From CAJMNU01 sp905214855 (lineage in GTDB: Bacteria > Bacillota > Clostridia > Lachnospirales > Lachnospiraceae): a DNA stretch of 64,000 nt. This document shows, one piece after another, positions 8,082-16,309 of this stretch (positions within the stretch are counted from its first letter, which is position 1; every line of letters starts with the position of its first letter). Under the pieces are notes generated by a model. It searched no databases. It saw only the letters and a list, made by a program, of their open reading frames with translations, and was not told where the DNA came from. The position numbers and the translations under genes are program-made. The DNA lies in contig CALADM010000031.1 of NCBI GenBank assembly GCA_937890595.1, positions 1-64,000 of the forward strand. The letters are read 5' to 3'.

Positions 8082-8614
8082 TGATTCCCTCCATTCTTAT
8101 CAAATGCCGCATTATCCTTATCAAACACTGTAACTGTCTTTTCCAAAAAACGCCTTTTTTTTCTCTTTTTTATCCTGATTCTTTGAATCAGAGCATAAAT
8201 CACATAACCAAAGATAACACCAATTGTATTTAAAAAAATGTCATCTACATCAAAGCTCCCCACTTTGCTCACTAATTGCACTGATTCAATAAAAAGACTG
8301 AAACTAGCCCCCATCCCTACTGTATGATACCATTTCTCTGCTCTTCGGCTGATAATTGGAAGAAAAAAACCAAATGGCATAAAACAGACAATGTTTCCTA
8401 ACAGATTCAGCATAACAGCAGCCCAGCCCAACTGTTCTCTGTACATCCAAAATCTTCTGATCTCCCGAAACAGTACCAGATTATATGCATAATTTAGATT
8501 TTCTCTTCCCGTTCTGCCAAATGCCTCCGCAAAAAAAAGCAAATAACTAAGACAGACCAAATAGCACAGAAAAATCACCCAACCCAAACGTTGGTTCCTG
8601 CTCTTATACTTCAC
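8078..8614 (-). CDS. VanZ-family membrane protein
   Basis: A 178-residue polytopic membrane protein with hydrophobic segments near residues 10-28, 64-82, 97-115 and 129-147. The VanZ signature is present as NLLGNIVCFMPFGFFLP and ESVQL...DVDDIFLNTIG. VanZ itself gives low-level teicoplanin resistance in enterococci, but most family members are uncharacterised, so resistance should not be inferred. The tail (about 148-178) is strongly charged and cytoplasmic. It overlaps the next small membrane gene by 4 bp. Confidence 0.85.
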   Translation of the reverse strand: MKYKSRNQRLGWVIFLCYLVCLSYLLFFAEAFGRTGRENLNYAYNLVLFREIRRFWMYREQLGWAAVMLNLLGNIVCFMPFGFFLPIISRRAEKWYHTVGMGASFSLFIESVQLVSKVGSFDVDDIFLNTIGVIFGYVIYALIQRIRIKKRKKRRFLEKTVTVFDKDNAAFDKNGGNQ

Positions 8615-8669
8615 AATATCTTGCTCCCATTTTCCTAAAAATCATTAACCACACATTCATAAATCAGAA

Positions 8670-8708
8670 TAAGGGGACGATGCCCACGCTGCCACACCAA
8701 TCCCCTTT
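8670..8708 (-). terminator. Weak terminator-like hairpin
   Basis: AAGGGGA (8671-8677) pairs with TCCCCTT (8701-8707) across a 23-base loop, just after the small ORF. The U-tract on the minus strand is poor, so it may be only a hairpin. Confidence 0.3.
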
Positions 8709-8723
8709 ATCTTCTGTCATTTT

Positions 8724-8873
8724 TTAAAATGTAATTTCAGACTTTCTCTTCAGTAAAATTGCGCCATTTACAATTGCGATCGTTCCGGCTGCCACTCCGA
8801 TCACGGCAGTGATCACCCCGATTGCAATACTTACAGCACCAACATTGCGCATTGTTTTATATACTTTTTCCAT
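8724..8873 (-). CDS. 49-residue single-pass membrane protein
   Basis: The frame reads MEKVYKTMRNVGAVSIAIGV and ends in LLKRKSEITF. A short basic N-terminus is followed by a long Ile/Val/Ala/Gly-rich hydrophobic segment (about 11-41) and a basic LLKRKSE tail, as in small single-span or hairpin membrane peptides. It lies 22 bp after pyrE. The only Shine-Dalgarno-like sequence, AAGGGGA, is about 13 nt from the ATG, so translation may be weak or coupled. Function unknown. Confidence 0.6.
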   Translation of the reverse strand: MEKVYKTMRNVGAVSIAIGVITAVIGVAAGTIAIVNGAILLKRKSEITF

Positions 8874-8895
8874 AGAGTCTTACAAATCCCCTTTA

Positions 8896-9579
8896 TTATT
8901 CGCTTTTTGCTCCATACTGTGCATAATAAGCGTCTAAAGCTGCCTTAATGGTATCATCAATCACAATTCTTCCCTGACATTCTCTGTTATATAAATGCTC
9001 TGTGACATCTGCCATATTCACAATTGCTGCTGTCTGAATGCCATATTTCTCCTGTACCTCTTCCAGTGCACTCTTATCAGAATCTTTGCCTTTCTCCATA
9101 CGGTTCAAAGACACGATCAAACCTTTGATCTGTACATCTGCCTGTGCCTTTAAAATAGGGAAAGTCTCTTCGATTGATTTACCAGATGTTGTAACATCCT
9201 CGATCATCATAACACGGTCTCCATCCTTTAAAGGTGATCCCAGAAGGATTCCTGTATCCCCATGATCTTTTACCTCTTTACGATTAGAGCAATATTTTAC
9301 ATCTTTTCCATAAAGTTCACTGATTGCCATAGCAGTTGCAACACTAAGCGGTATTCCCTTATAAGCTGGTCCAAACAGCACATCAAAATCCAATCCAAAA
9401 TTGTCATGGATAGCTTTTGCATAGTACTCTCCAAGTTTACGCAGCTGTGTACCTGTCACATAACTTCCTGCATTCATAAAGAATGGGGACTTTCTGCCAC
9501 TCTTTAAAGTAAAATCACCAAATTTCAATACCTGACTTTCCACCATAAATTCAATAAATTCCTGTTTATACTGTTCCAT
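8896..9579 (-). CDS. pyrE: Orotate phosphoribosyltransferase
   Basis: PyrE converts orotate and PRPP to OMP, the fifth step of pyrimidine synthesis. The protein has 227 residues. SGRKSPFFMNAG (near residue 27) is the substrate loop, and the PRPP-binding motif appears as MMIEDVTTSGKSIEE. It is the last known pyrimidine gene of the pyrF-pyrK-pyrD-pyrE cluster, 90 bp after pyrD. A small membrane-protein ORF follows. Confidence 0.96.
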   Translation of the reverse strand: MEQYKQEFIEFMVESQVLKFGDFTLKSGRKSPFFMNAGSYVTGTQLRKLGEYYAKAIHDNFGLDFDVLFGPAYKGIPLSVATAMAISELYGKDVKYCSNRKEVKDHGDTGILLGSPLKDGDRVMMIEDVTTSGKSIEETFPILKAQADVQIKGLIVSLNRMEKGKDSDKSALEEVQEKYGIQTAAIVNMADVTEHLYNRECQGRIVIDDTIKAALDAYYAQYGAKSE

Positions 9580-9669
9580 ATTTCCTATCCTCTTTTTTAT
9601 GTATTCTATTTTATATATATTCTATCTACTTTACTTGGACATAGTAGAACCTTCATGCATCTGCTTTTG

Positions 9670-10575
9670 TCAGCGAACTGCCCCGATCAAATCCCTGATA
9701 TCCTCAACATGATTTCTTTCCATGTAGCTTCTGATACCATTTACCACATCAATAGTAGCATGAGGATTATAGAAGTTTGCTGTTCCTACAGACACCGCAG
9801 TAGCACCTGCCAGAATAAATTCAAGTGCATCTTCTGCGTTCATAATACCTCCCATACCAATAACTGGAATCTGAACTGCATGAGAAGCCTCATAAACCAT
9901 ACGAACAGCTACCGGCTTGATTGCAGGTCCAGACAGACCACCAGTACGGTTTGCCAGAGCAAACGTTCTGCGATTGACATCAATCTTCATACCTGTCAAT
10001 GTATTGATCAGAGAAATGACATCTGCTCCTCCTGCCTCTGCTGCCTTTGCCATTACCTTGATATCTGTAACATTCGGACTCAATTTCATAATAACTGGCT
10101 GCTTAGCATATTTCTTTACTTCTCTCGTGATCGCTTCCACTGCCTTTGGATCTTGTCCAAACGCAATTCCTCCCTCTTTGACATTTGGGCAGGAAATGTT
10201 GATCTCCAGCATATCCACTGGCTCATCAGCAAGACGCTCTACCACTTCCAGATATTGTTCTGTCGTCTTACCACAGACATTCACGATCACCTTGGTATCA
10301 AACTGCTTTAAAAATGGAAGATCTCTCTCAATAAAAACATCCATTCCCGGATTCTGTAAACCGATCGCATTCAGCATACCACCATATGTCTCAGCCACAC
10401 GAGGAGTCGGATTGCCCGGCCACGGAACATTTGCCACTCCTTTTGTCACAACTGCCCCAAGCTGATTCAAATCCACAAATTCACTGTACTCCATACCGGA
10501 ACCAAAGGTACCGGACGCTTCCATAACAGGATTCTTTAATTCTACACCTGCTAAATTTACCTTCATGTTGATCAC
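9670..10575 (-). CDS. pyrD: Dihydroorotate dehydrogenase, class 1B catalytic subunit
   Basis: PyrD (PyrDB) oxidises dihydroorotate to orotate, with FMN bound; electrons pass to NAD through PyrK. MEASGTFGSG near the start and INISCPNVKEGG, carrying the catalytic Cys of class 1B enzymes, support the call, as does the adjacent pyrK. I chose the GTG at 10575: it overlaps the pyrK stop as GTGA and sits 7 nt after AGGAGG, giving 301 residues. The ATG at 10566 is the alternative. Confidence 0.96.
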   Translation of the reverse strand: MINMKVNLAGVELKNPVMEASGTFGSGMEYSEFVDLNQLGAVVTKGVANVPWPGNPTPRVAETYGGMLNAIGLQNPGMDVFIERDLPFLKQFDTKVIVNVCGKTTEQYLEVVERLADEPVDMLEINISCPNVKEGGIAFGQDPKAVEAITREVKKYAKQPVIMKLSPNVTDIKVMAKAAEAGGADVISLINTLTGMKIDVNRRTFALANRTGGLSGPAIKPVAVRMVYEASHAVQIPVIGMGGIMNAEDALEFILAGATAVSVGTANFYNPHATIDVVNGIRSYMERNHVEDIRDLIGAVR

Positions 10576-11336
10576 AGTTCCACCTCCTCTGCACGGAATA
10601 CCGGACCATCTTTGCACACACGTTTATTGTGTACATGGCTGTGATGATCTACATCCTTTGACTTACAAACGCATCCAAGACATGCTCCCACACCACATGC
10701 CATCCTCTCTTCCAGAGAAAGGTAACATTCTATCTGATTCTCCATTGCATACTGTTTGATCGCACGAAGCATTGGTGTCGGACCACATGCATAAATCACT
10801 TCTGCATCCAAACCATTCTCACGGATCGCATCAAGAACATTGCCTTTTGTACCCGCACTGCCATCTTCCGTTGCGATCACAACCTTACCATGTTCCGCAA
10901 GTTCCTCATCCAGAAAACGGACATCGCGATATCCAAGGATGATCTGATTTTCTCCTTTGAGATGTTTAGATAATTCCAACATTGGCGGAATTCCAATTCC
11001 TCCTCCAATCAGGAAAGCCTTCTTATGGATCAACGGAAATCCATTGCCCAATGGTCCCATTACTTCAATAGAATCTCCCTGCTGGTATCTGGAAAACTCT
11101 TTCGTTCCCCCTCCTACTACCCTGTATACCAGACGGATTGCTCCTCTCTCTTTATCTACCTCACACAGACTGATCGGTCTTGGCAGTAATTTGGAACCAT
11201 CCTGACAATATACAGATACAAACTGTCCCGGACATGCCTCCTGTGCAATCGGTGCTGCCTGAATCCACATGCTGAAAATATCTTCTGTAAGCTGCTGCTG
11301 ACTCTCTACAATTGCAGTCATCTTTGTATGTGCCAT
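10572..11336 (-). CDS. pyrK: Dihydroorotate dehydrogenase B electron transfer subunit
   Basis: PyrK carries FAD and a [2Fe-2S] cluster and links PyrD to NAD. The 254-residue protein has an N-terminal flavin-binding barrel (LLPRPISLCEV near residue 50), an NAD-binding domain with IGGGIGIPPMLEL, and a C-terminal Cys cluster in CGVGACLGCVCK plus a later Cys in VCKDGP. It lies between pyrF and pyrD and overlaps pyrD by 4 bp. Confidence 0.95.
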   Translation of the reverse strand: MAHTKMTAIVESQQQLTEDIFSMWIQAAPIAQEACPGQFVSVYCQDGSKLLPRPISLCEVDKERGAIRLVYRVVGGGTKEFSRYQQGDSIEVMGPLGNGFPLIHKKAFLIGGGIGIPPMLELSKHLKGENQIILGYRDVRFLDEELAEHGKVVIATEDGSAGTKGNVLDAIRENGLDAEVIYACGPTPMLRAIKQYAMENQIECYLSLEERMACGVGACLGCVCKSKDVDHHSHVHNKRVCKDGPVFRAEEVEL

Positions 11337-11416
11337 AATTCTTTCTCCTGATCGATTCTAATTTAAATATTTAACTTTTCTTCGATAACATTGCTATCAA
11401 ATTTTATATTTTTATC

Positions 11417-12334
11417 TTACAGAACACGATTGATATCTGCAACCATATCAATAACAGCCTGTCTGGATGCATCACCAAAATTCTCTGCACCAAACTTCGC
11501 ATAAGTATCTTTCTTGTAAGCAGCGATAATGCCTCTTGAAGAATTGACGATCGCACCCAATCCATCCTCATTAAAGCAATATCTCAGATCTTCTGCTGTT
11601 CCTCCCTGTGCACCATATCCCGGAACTAAGAAATATGTATGTGGCATCTGTTTTCTTAAAATCTTGCTCATCTCAGGATAAGTAGCTCCCACAACTGCAC
11701 CTACATTACTATATGTTCCATCCATGGACTGATCTCCCCACTCTACCACTTTCTCAGCTACTAACTCATACAGCGGTCTTCCGTCAATAAGGCGATCCTG
11801 AAATTCTCCACTGGAAGGATTAGATGTCTTGACCAGTACAAAAATTCCTTTGTCCTCTGCATTGCAGACATCAACAAATGGCTTCACTCCATCTGTTCCA
11901 AGATATGGGTTCACTGTGATAAATTCTGTATTAAATCCACGAAGTACATTATTTCCAACCTTCACACTTCCAATATGTCCCATTGCGTATGCTGTAGAAG
12001 TAGAACCAATATCGCCTCTCTTGACATCTCCGATCACAATCAGTCCCTTTTCCTGACAATATGCCACTGTCTTTGCATATACTTTCAATCCCTCAATGCC
12101 AAACTGTTCATACATTGCGATCTGTGGCTTTACTGCAGGGATCAGATCATATGTTTTATCAATGATCTCTTTATTAAACTGCCAGATTGCGTCCGCAGCT
12201 CCCTCCAGAGTCTCACCAAACTGCTCAAATGATTTTTTTACAACATGTTCTGGTACATAACTAAGCATAGGATCTAATCCCACACAAATAGGTGCCTTTG
12301 TCTTTTGGATTTTAGATATTAACTGACTAATCAT
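11417..12334 (-). CDS. pyrF: Orotidine 5'-phosphate decarboxylase (type 2)
   Basis: PyrF removes CO2 from OMP to give UMP. At 305 residues it is the long form of the enzyme. VGLDPMLSYVP is near the start, the catalytic Lys-Asp motif is in GDVKRGDIGSTST, and FLVPGYGAQGG is the phosphate-binding loop. It is first in the pyrimidine cluster, behind a strong promoter at 12395-12423. A short stem-loop (12358-12372) in the leader could affect expression; no PyrR-type attenuator was recognised. Confidence 0.96.
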   Translation of the reverse strand: MISQLISKIQKTKAPICVGLDPMLSYVPEHVVKKSFEQFGETLEGAADAIWQFNKEIIDKTYDLIPAVKPQIAMYEQFGIEGLKVYAKTVAYCQEKGLIVIGDVKRGDIGSTSTAYAMGHIGSVKVGNNVLRGFNTEFITVNPYLGTDGVKPFVDVCNAEDKGIFVLVKTSNPSSGEFQDRLIDGRPLYELVAEKVVEWGDQSMDGTYSNVGAVVGATYPEMSKILRKQMPHTYFLVPGYGAQGGTAEDLRYCFNEDGLGAIVNSSRGIIAAYKKDTYAKFGAENFGDASRQAVIDMVADINRVL

Positions 12335-12394
12335 GAATATTCCTCCATTTTACTGTCACTCATACAATGAGTTATTTTTTCCATAATTAGTTTT

Positions 12395-12423
12395 ATTTTA
12401 ACATAAAATCCTATATTTGACAA
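12395..12423 (-). promoter_or_regulatory. Promoter of the pyrF operon
   Basis: On the minus strand TTGTCA (12418-12423) and TAAAAT (12395-12400) are exactly 17 bp apart. An ACTCAT-TGT-ATGAGT stem-loop lies between the start site and the pyrF RBS. Confidence 0.75.
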
Positions 12424-12461
12424 TGGCACCCGAAATGGATTTTATAGCTTACACATCGTAT

Positions 12462-14129
12462 TTATTCGTGGTCTGGCTCACAAAGTTCCTGAATTTTTCT
12501 GTTGACTCTCTCTCTTGCACGGAGCAGGAATTCTTCTCCTGCCGGATAAGAAGAAAATGTGATCGGCTCTTCCAGTCCTTCCTCTACCAGACGAATCACA
12601 GTCTCATGATCTGTCAGTTTCTCCAAAAGCTGAAATGCTCTGACATCTTCCATCATTTCTCCTAATACTACCATACGAAGAGATTCCTCTGGTTTTCCAT
12701 CTGCACCTGGATACACAATAAATGGATCTCCAGCCGGGAAAGAACTATCTCCATCTACTGTGAGATAAGGATTGATCTTTCTTACTGAACGCTCTGTATT
12801 ATAAAAATTATATCCCCAATGCAGCGTTCCTTCCATTTGGTACTTAAAAATCTGATATCCATAGATACGATTTCTGGAAGACGGCATTGCGATCAATCTG
12901 TTTGACACCCCGATCACCTGACTAAGACAATAATAACTCCATATTTTACCTTTTCTCTTCTCTAAAAATGGAGTGATCGCATTAGAAGCGCATACCGGTT
13001 CTTCGATCAGCCCATTTTCATAAAATTGAACATCAGAAAGCGCATCCAGAATATGAAACTCTTTTAAATATGGAAAAACCAGATCTTTATTTCTTTGGTA
13101 TTGTGGCAGATGATCTCCGTGTGGCTCATCTGAGATATGGAAACATACTTGATCTTTCAGTCCCCATTCCTTTAAATGAGATGTCAGTTCCGGAAGAAAA
13201 CTTTTTAAAAAGGTATGATATGCTTCACCATCTGCTAAAGTATCCCATCCAAAAATCCTCTCTTCTTTTCCATCCACCATTGCCACGATCTTAGGTGCTG
13301 CTGTCGCCCCCCATTGTGTAAACAGATGTGCCATCTCAAAATACTGTATTCCACAGGAATGACACAGATCGATCCATCTCTTTAATCGTTCAAAACCAAA
13401 CTGATATACTCCCTCACCTGTTTTGATCACATCGACTAACTGAATGGTTGTTCTCTCCATTCCAACTTCTGTATCCAGAGGAGGTGTAAAAATGGGAGTG
13501 AGGATCATATTACATCCACGCTCTGCTGCAGCCCTGATAAAGTTTTCCATGATTTTCCAATGTTTTTCTGAGAAAACAGATACTTGATAATAATCTGCAA
13601 GACAATCCCCATAAAACCATTCTGTCCTCTTCAATGTCTGTGCTGGAAGACTTGCCCCGATCACAGTCAACACCTCTGTCTTTCTTGCAAGTTCTTCTCC
13701 ATTCAGCCTTTGAATGGATAACGTGATTGGATAGTCACCCGCAGGACAATTTTGTGGGATTGTAACTTCTACCCAGACACTTCTCCACTGATCTTCCATT
13801 ATACGGATCACACCATCCGTGGCATCCTGCAAAAGATCGGGATACATACCTGGTGTCTTTTTTATAAAATTTTCATCAGATCTTCCCGTTCTGCAGGGAC
13901 AAGCCACCGGAACTAGTTTCACCTGTCTTACTGTACAAGGAAGCTCAGATTCTATCTGCACTTTTGCATATGTACTCAATTCTCCTGTAAAATAATAGGC
14001 AGCCTGAAATGAAAAATGTTCTCCTCCCAGAGCCGTCCATTGTGGACTGCATGCCTCCGTAATGCCATCCGCAAATACTTTTGCCATAGAGCTAACAATA
14101 CGCATTGTAAGTTTTTTTTGATTCTGCAT
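12462..14129 (-). CDS. DUF4091 / GH123-like glycoside hydrolase
   Basis: A 555-residue protein. The C-terminal part matches DUF4091, the catalytic fold of glycoside hydrolase family 123 (founding member an N-acetyl-beta-galactosaminidase). The Asp-Glu pair typical of that substrate-assisted mechanism is at D334-E335 in HISDEPHGDH. The first roughly 170 residues look like beta-sandwich domains (WVEVTIP, GDYPITLSIQ). No signal peptide is visible, so it probably acts in the cytoplasm on imported sugars. Neither candidate ATG has a clear ribosome binding site, so the start is uncertain. It stands alone, convergent with the tRNA gene upstream. Substrate cannot be inferred from sequence. Confidence 0.75.
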   Translation of the reverse strand: MQNQKKLTMRIVSSMAKVFADGITEACSPQWTALGGEHFSFQAAYYFTGELSTYAKVQIESELPCTVRQVKLVPVACPCRTGRSDENFIKKTPGMYPDLLQDATDGVIRIMEDQWRSVWVEVTIPQNCPAGDYPITLSIQRLNGEELARKTEVLTVIGASLPAQTLKRTEWFYGDCLADYYQVSVFSEKHWKIMENFIRAAAERGCNMILTPIFTPPLDTEVGMERTTIQLVDVIKTGEGVYQFGFERLKRWIDLCHSCGIQYFEMAHLFTQWGATAAPKIVAMVDGKEERIFGWDTLADGEAYHTFLKSFLPELTSHLKEWGLKDQVCFHISDEPHGDHLPQYQRNKDLVFPYLKEFHILDALSDVQFYENGLIEEPVCASNAITPFLEKRKGKIWSYYCLSQVIGVSNRLIAMPSSRNRIYGYQIFKYQMEGTLHWGYNFYNTERSVRKINPYLTVDGDSSFPAGDPFIVYPGADGKPEESLRMVVLGEMMEDVRAFQLLEKLTDHETVIRLVEEGLEEPITFSSYPAGEEFLLRARERVNRKIQELCEPDHE

Positions 14130-14212
14130 GTTTTTTCACTGCTGAATATACCCCCTTTGCCATTGGTTTCATATACAGCAGCATTCCCCTTTCTGATTTT
14201 TTATCTTTTTTC

Positions 14213-14241
14213 TTGACAACTGCCCCAAAATACGCTATAAT
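14213..14241 (+). promoter_or_regulatory. Consensus promoter of tRNA-Gly
   Basis: TTGACA (14213-14218) and TATAAT (14236-14241) with a 17-bp spacer, both perfect consensus, 24 bp before the tRNA. Confidence 0.9.
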
Positions 14242-14265
14242 ATATTTGCATTTGAAAATGCTTTT

Positions 14266-14338
14266 GCGCGAGTGGCTCAGTTGGTGGAGTACGACCTTGC
14301 CAAGGTCGGGGTCGCGGGTTCGAGTCCCGTCTCGCGCT
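14266..14338 (+). tRNA. tRNA-Gly(GCC)
   Basis: A full cloverleaf folds: acceptor GCGCGAG/CTCGCGC with U73 as the discriminator base, D stem GCTC/GAGT, anticodon stem CGACC/GGTCG around the loop TTGCCAA (anticodon GCC), five-base variable loop, and T stem GCGGG/CCCGT around TTCGAGT. CCA is not encoded. A T-rich run follows at 14340 as a likely terminator. Confidence 0.96.
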
Positions 14339-14500
14339 CTTTTTTATTTTTATTAATCAAACGTACTTATTGGACATATTGTAATGATCTTGGTTTCATG
14401 GCTGATTATGTGATATTACACTATTTGCTGTGAAACCGTTGTTATTATAGTATATTTTTTGGATATTTTCAACAACCATATATGTAAAATTATTTGACAC

Positions 14501-14524
14501 TCCTCACAGCTAAAGCAGTGGGGG
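14501..14524. repeat. Possible IS605-type end hairpin remnant
   Basis: TCCTCAC-AGCTAAAGCA-GTGGGGG folds to a 7-bp stem with inner GC/GC pairs around TAAA. It resembles a degraded form of the hairpin near the right end of IS605-family elements carrying tnpB. No tnpA or tnpB is present. The rest of the interval from 14340 to 14567 shows no gene. Confidence 0.25.
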
Positions 14525-14567
14525 ACGACACATTGGATAAATGAAACATGAATTAAAAAAATACAGA

Positions 14568-14612
14568 CAGGAGGAAGATTTTGACAATTCAAAAATCTTC
14601 CTCCTGCTTTTT
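14568..14612. terminator. Bidirectional terminator
   Basis: A perfect 15-bp stem, CAGGAGGAAGATTTT (14568-14582) with AAAATCTTCCTCCTG (14592-14606), has T-runs on both sides. It ends transcription of the 143-residue gene at 14647 on the minus strand. Confidence 0.85.
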
Positions 14613-14646
14613 ATCCTACAGCAATCCCATATGACTTCTTAAAATT

Positions 14647-15078
14647 TTATAAGAACTTCTTCATTTCTTCTACATTATTTTCTTCCTGACGAAGCTGTTT
14701 TTTAGCAAACTCTAATACTTCTGTGTCTTCTCCATCATATGCATGGACTTCTTTGGTCAGTTCTGTTACTCCCATCTGATTTCCTTTGAGTATGATCTCC
14801 GCCAATTTGGATGTAGAAGGATCCATCATATTCTTTAGATCAGACATCACATTTGCCATCATCTTTGTCATGGCAGGAGCATCTTTCGCTTCTCCTCCAT
14901 CTCTGATTTTTAACATCTGTGCGCTCTTTTTCCACGCTTCCTGATACTGTACCATCTGACATTTCACTGCCCGAATCAATCCCGCATCTTCTGTCAAGTC
15001 CAAAATATGAGCTAAGGCATCCATTCCCATATCTGCATTTTTATGAATTGACTGTAACATCTTAATCTCTTTCGTCAT
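14647..15078 (-). CDS. Hypothetical helical protein
   Basis: A 143-residue, entirely helical-looking protein with no membrane segment. It alternates acidic and basic residues and is rich in Met and Lys. Four to five helices, with Asp and His near the start (NADMGMDALAHILD) and Glu-rich C-terminal helices, give it a ferritin-like appearance, but I do not recognise the family. An AAGG lies 7 nt before the ATG. It is followed by a strong terminator and probably forms its own transcription unit or follows the aldo/keto reductase 97 bp upstream. Function unknown. Confidence 0.7.
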   Translation of the reverse strand: MTKEIKMLQSIHKNADMGMDALAHILDLTEDAGLIRAVKCQMVQYQEAWKKSAQMLKIRDGGEAKDAPAMTKMMANVMSDLKNMMDPSTSKLAEIILKGNQMGVTELTKEVHAYDGEDTEVLEFAKKQLRQEENNVEEMKKFL

Positions 15079-15175
15079 CCAAGAACCTTCTTTCTGGCAT
15101 ATTTTTATTTCTTTCTCCCAAAAATACTATGTGCAAAAACGACGATTCTATTCACAAAAATAACTTCTATTCCTT

Positions 15176-16168
15176 TTATTGTGCGATTTTCATTGCATGA
15201 AGTGCATCCTGATCCATACGCTCAAAATCTTCTCTGCTCAGATCTACCTGTACAGATTTCAGATTTTCCTCAATCTGCTCCATCTTTCTCGCACCACAAA
15301 GTACATTAAAGCTGGAGCTTCGCATCATCGTCCAAGCGATCACAAGGTTTGCAAGGCTGCATCCATATTTGTCTGTCAGATCACTCCAGCCAGTGAGCAT
15401 TTCATTAGCAATACGGATATTTTCCGGTTTCCACCACAGTTTGTTTGCTCTTGCCTCACCTGCTTTTACAACTCTATCATTTGATACTTTTCCGGCAAGC
15501 AGTCCCTGCTCAATTGGAGAATATGTCTGTAATGTGATTCCATGTTTTTCACAATATGGCAGCAGTTCTGGCTCTACCTTTCTATCCAACATACTATATT
15601 TTTCCTGAATCACGTCCAGATCTCCTGCTGCTGTATATTCCTGAAGATGGCGAAGTGTCACATTAGAAGCCCCAATTGCACGGATCTTCCCCTCCTGCTT
15701 CATTTTCATCAGCTCTCCCATCGTCTCTTCTACAGACACTAATCCATATGTTTGACACTGCCAATGTGTATACAACACATCAATATAATCTGTACCAATT
15801 TGCTTTAAACTCATCTCCAAATCTCTTCGGATCGCTTTTGGTGAGAGATCACGATGCACTTCATGTCCCTCCTTGGAAAAATGAAGTTCTCCCCCATTAT
15901 CATACCACTGTAGGGCACATTTTGTAGAAAGGATCACTTTGCCACGTCTATCCTTGATCGCCTTTCCCACAACTTCTTCACTGTGACCAAATCCATAGAC
16001 TCTTGCTGTATCTACCCAGTTGATCCCACCATCCAAAGCTGCATGAATAGTACGGATAGATTCTTTATCGTCATTGTCTCCCCACCATTGACCTCCACCA
16101 ATTGCCCATGTTCCCAAAGACATAGCACTGACTTGAATTCCTGATTTTCCGATCATACGATATTTCAT
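15176..16168 (-). CDS. Aldo/keto reductase
   Basis: A 330-residue NADPH-dependent oxidoreductase with the TIM-barrel AKR pattern. The catalytic tetrad is visible: Asp and Tyr in DTARVYGFGHSEE, Lys in VILSTKCALQW, and His in VLYTHWQC. The C-terminal cofactor segment VLCGARKMEQIEENL is also present. Its natural substrate is unknown. Beside a GH105-like hydrolase it may act on a sugar or uronic-acid derivative, which is inference from position. No signal peptide, so cytoplasmic. Confidence 0.92.
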   Translation of the reverse strand: MKYRMIGKSGIQVSAMSLGTWAIGGGQWWGDNDDKESIRTIHAALDGGINWVDTARVYGFGHSEEVVGKAIKDRRGKVILSTKCALQWYDNGGELHFSKEGHEVHRDLSPKAIRRDLEMSLKQIGTDYIDVLYTHWQCQTYGLVSVEETMGELMKMKQEGKIRAIGASNVTLRHLQEYTAAGDLDVIQEKYSMLDRKVEPELLPYCEKHGITLQTYSPIEQGLLAGKVSNDRVVKAGEARANKLWWKPENIRIANEMLTGWSDLTDKYGCSLANLVIAWTMMRSSSFNVLCGARKMEQIEENLKSVQVDLSREDFERMDQDALHAMKIAQ

Positions 16169-16309
16169 ATTCCGCCTCCTTGTCTTATATAAAATTTTGG
16201 TTTTATATTTTCCTTAAAAGCAGAACAGACATGACCGAAATCATGCCTATTCCAAAACATTTACATATTACTTTTTACATTATCAATGTCTTCTATCTTC
16301 CGCACTTTC

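Noticed and set aside
8078..8614. Glycopeptide resistance through VanZ
   Set aside because: VanZ-family membrane proteins are widespread and mostly unrelated to resistance; no vanA/B/X/H genes are present.
9655..10311. Plus-strand open frame of 218 codons opposite pyrD
   Set aside because: Antisense to a clear pyrD, rich in His, Cys and Ile, and without an RBS.
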